Of a stretch of DNA of 64,000 nucleotides, positions 60,720 through 64,000 are shown piece after piece (positions within the stretch are counted from its first letter, which is position 1; each line of letters begins with the position of its first letter). The stretch covers positions 1,116,001 through 1,180,000 of the forward strand of contig JAUPTC010000017.1 in assembly GCA_030762895.1 (NCBI GenBank), given 5' to 3'. The translations under genes were made by a program, and so were the position numbers. The notes beneath the pieces were generated by a model that did not search any database, was not told where the DNA came from, and was given only the letters and a program-made list of their open reading frames with translations. The DNA comes from Sophora flavescens (taxonomy: Eukaryota; Streptophyta; Magnoliopsida; Fabales; Fabaceae).

Positions 60720-63700
60720 GTTAGGCCCATTTAAGTGAAGGAACATCATGGACTGAGCACTGATCCGCGCCAGAGAACTCGAGACCCAATTTAGCCTTGA
60801 TTTTGCCCTAATTTGACAATTCTTGGGAAAACTGAAATTGTAGGTCTCTTCCTTATCTTTCTAGGGACAGCAAGATCACCAAAATTCGATATCTGTAGCT
60901 CCAGTTAAGCTCTGCGCAAGGGAAAAAGGTCAGGATGACTGAAAAATCCGAAAATTAACAATGTTTAGCAATTAAGCCCAATAATGTAAAAGCAAAAATA
61001 ATGATTGTAAAAGTTGTCTAATTTTCGTCTCTCTCTGGCTTGTGCGGCTGTAAACTGCTATTTATGCTTATTAATCCTGACCGTACCCTAGACAAAATTA
61101 AGAGCCTCTGTATAAGCTTTCCAACAAGGTATCATATGCCTTAATTGGGCTTAAGATGAGTAAGTTAGTCTCATTTAAGTGAAGGAACATCATGGACTGC
61201 GTACTTATCCGTTGCAGAGAACTCGGGACCCAATTTATTCTTTATTTTGGGCTAATTTGACAATTCTTGTGAAGCCTGAAATTGTAGGTCTCTTCCTTAT
61301 CTTTCTAGGGACAGCAAGGTCACCAAAATCCGATATCTGTAGCTCGAGTTATGCTCTGCGCAAGGGAACAAGGTCAGGATGACTGAAAAATCCGAAAAAT
61401 TACAATGTTTAGCAATTAAGTCCAATAATGTAAAAGCAAAAACAATGATTGTAAAAGTTGTCTAATTTCCGTCTCTCTCTGGCTTGTGCGACTATAAACT
61501 GCTATTTAAGCTTATTAACCCTGAACTAACCCCAGACCAAATTAAGGGCCTCTGAATAAGCTTTCGAACAAGGTATCATATGCCTTAATTGGGCTTAAGA
61601 TGAGTAAGTTAGGCCTATCTAAGTGAAGGAACATCATGGACTGCACACTGATCTGTGCCACAGAACTCGGGACCCAATTTAGCATTGAATTTGGCCTAAT
61701 TTGACAATTCTTGTGAAACCTGAAATTGTAGGTCTCTTCCTAATCATTCTAGGGACAGCAAGTTCAGTAAAATCTGATATATGTAGCTCTAGTTATGCTC
61801 TGCGCAAGGCAACAAGGTCAGGATGAGTGAAAAATCCAAAAATTAACAATGTTTAGCAATTAAGCCCAATAATGTAAAAGCATAAACAATGATTGTAAAA
61901 GTTGTCTAATTTTCGTCTCTCTCTGGCTTGTCCGGCTGTAAACTACTATTTATACTTTTTGATCCTGATGTAACCCTAGACCAAATTAAGGGCCTTTGAA
62001 TAAGCTTTCCAACAAGGTATCATATGCCTTAATTGGGCTTAAGATGAGTAGGTTAGGCCCATTTAAGTGAAGGAACATCATGGACTGCGCACTGATCCGC
62101 GCCAGAGAACTCGGGAATCGATTTAGCCTTGATTTTGGCCTAATTTCACAATTCTTATGAAACCTGAAATTGTAGGTCTCTTCCTTATCTTTCTAGGGAC
62201 AGCAAGATCACCAAAATCCGATATCTGTAGCTCTAGTTATGCTCTGCGCAAGGTAACAAGGTCAGGATGAGTGAAAAATCCAAAAATTAACAATGTTTAG
62301 CAATTAAGTCCAATAATGTAAAAGCAAAAACAATGATTGTAAAAGTTGTCTAATTTCTGTCTCACTCTGGCTTGCGCGGCTGTAAATGCTATTTATGCTT
62401 ATTAATCCTGACCTAACTCTAGACCAAATTAAGGGCCTCTGAATAAGCTTTCCAACATGGTATCATTTGCCTTAATTGGGCATAAGATGAGTAAGTATTG
62501 CGCATTTAAGTGAAGGAACATCGTGGACTGCACACTGAACCGTGCCCGAGAACTCGGGACACAATTTAGCCAGGATTTTGGCTAAATTTGACAATTCTTG
62601 TAAAACCTAGAATTGTAGGTCTCTTCCATATCTTTCTAGGGACAGCAAGATCACCAAAATTCGATACCTGTAGCTCTAGTTATGCTCTGCACAAGGCAAC
62701 AAGGTCAGGATGAGTGAAAAATCCGAAAATTAACAATGTTTAGCAATCAAGTCCAATAATGTAAAAGCAAAAACAATGATTGTAAAAGTTGTCTAATTTA
62801 CGCCTCTCTCTGGCTTGTGCGGCTGTAAACTGCTATTTATGCTTATTAATCCTGATCTAACCCTAGACCAAATTAAGGGCCTTTGAATAAGCTTTCCAAC
62901 AAGGTATCATATGCCTTAATTGGGCTTAAGATGAGTAGGTTAGGCCCATTTAAGTGAAGGAACATCATGGACCGCGCACTGATCCGCGCCAGAGAACTTC
63001 GGAATCGATTTAGCCTTGATTTTGGCCTAATTAGACAATTCTTGTGAAACCTGAAATTGTAGGTCTCTTCCTTATCTTTCTAGGGACAGCAAGATCACCA
63101 AAATCCGATATATGTAGCTCTAGTTATGCTCTGCGCAAGGTAACAAGGTCAGGATGAGTGAAAAATACAAAAATTAACAATGTTTAGCAATTAAGTCCAA
63201 TAATCTAAAAGCAAAAACAATGATTGTAAAAGTTGTCTAATTTCCATCTCTCTCTGGCTTGTGCGGCTGTAAATGCTATTTATGCTTATTAATCCTGACA
63301 TAACCCTAGATCAAATTAAGGGCTTCTAAATAAGCTTTCCAACAAGGTATCATATGCCTTAATTAGGCATAAGATGAGTAAGTTAGGCCCATTTAAGTGA
63401 AGAAACATCACGGACTGTGCACTGATCCGCGCCAGAGAACTCGGGACCCAATTTAGCCTTGACTTTGCCCTAATTAGACAATTCTTGTGAAACCTGAAAT
63501 TGTAGGTCTCTTCCTTATCTTTCTAGGGACAGCAAGATCACCAAAATCCGATATCTGTAGCTCCAGTTATGCTCTGCGCAAGGCAACAAGGTCAGGGTGA
63601 GTGAAAAATCCGAAAATTAACAATGTTTAGCAATTAGGCCCAATAATGTAAAAACAAAAACAATGATTGTAAAAGTTGTCTAATTTCCGACTCTCTCTGG

Positions 63701-64000
63701 CTTGTGTCGCTGTAAACTTCTATTTACGCTTATTAATCCTGACCTAACATAGACCAAATTAAGGGCCACTGAATGAGCTTTCCAACAAGGTATCATATGC
63801 CTTAATTGGGCATACGATGAGTAAGTTAGGCCCATTTAAGTGAAGGAACATCATGGACTGCGCACTGATCCGCGCCAGATAACTCAGGATCCAATTTAGC
63901 CTTAATTTTGCCCTAATTTGACAATTCTTGTGAAACCTGAAATTGTAGGTCTCTTCCTTATCATTCTAGGGACAGCAAGATCACCAAAATCCGATATCTG

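Larger units (their letters stand above)
45833..64000. repeat. Satellite block 3
   Basis: Same satellite and orientation. Starts are at 45856, 46299, 46743, 47187, 47629, 48074, 48518, 48963, 49416, 49860, 50314, 50757, 51211, 51655, 52100, 52548, 52994, 53438, 53784, 54228, 54682, 55028, 55472, 55916, 56368, 56714, 57158, 57601, 58045, 58489, 58933, 59388, 59832, 60276, 60720, 61164, 61608, 62052, 62495, 62939, 63382 and 63825. The array continues past the window end. No gene is seen in it; 60-70 codon frames recurring at the same monomer phase are chance. Confidence 0.97.

Noticed and set aside
1..64000. CENP-B-box-like or other centromere-defining motif in the satellite
   Set aside because: No match to the CENP-B box pattern was seen in the monomer; centromere identity cannot be claimed from sequence.

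Overview
This window is plant repetitive DNA and contains no host gene that I can support. Three blocks of one tandem satellite (monomer about 444 bp) fill roughly 48 kb. Two Ty1/copia LTR retrotransposons of the SIRE/Maximus type, in opposite orientations, are inserted into it. The plant assignment rests on the retroelements: a UBN2-type copia Gag with zinc knuckles, the pol order protease-integrase-reverse transcriptase-RNase H, initiator-Met-tRNA-like primer sites, and a G-rich polypurine tract against a long LTR. A dicot is plausible, but the species and the chromosomal location (pericentromere, knob or subtelomere) cannot be read from the sequence.

Layout: 1-24363 is satellite block 1 (about 55 monomers). 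24364-31701 is element 1 on the + strand. It is decayed, its 5' LTR lacks about 187 bp at the outer end, and its 3' LTR runs into a 500-N assembly gap (31702-32201). 32202-38047 is satellite block 2 (about 12 full monomers plus a 426-bp piece). 38048-45832 is element 2 on the - strand. It has both LTRs (1341 and 1358 bp) and a perfect 5-bp target duplication (TTAAT), and it splits one monomer into 426 + 18 bp. 45833-64000 is satellite block 3 (about 41 monomers).

The satellite has layered organisation. Monomers fall into a 443-446 bp class and a 452-455 bp class; the second carries a short AATTAAGCCC-type duplication. Higher-order repeats of 3, 4 and 6 monomers are visible. A rearranged short monomer (about 346 bp) occurs once in block 1 and three times in block 3. 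Long collinear duplicates link block 1 to block 3 (2689-5810 with 50314-53437; 6603-8389 with 58933-60719), with chimeric monomers marking the unequal exchanges.

Element 2 has an intact gag ORF (579 codons). Its protease and integrase carry a few lesions, and an in-frame deletion removes nearly all of the reverse transcriptase, so it cannot have moved in its present form without help. Element 1 keeps the reverse transcriptase active-site motif but has several stops and frameshifts. In both elements a TAG in the pol frame lies at the same place between gag and pol. Most short ORFs elsewhere are chance reading frames through satellite monomers. I found no RNA gene, CRISPR array or clearly new gene system. 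The most informative content is the satellite's exchange history, the RT-less element and the shared gag/pol junction.
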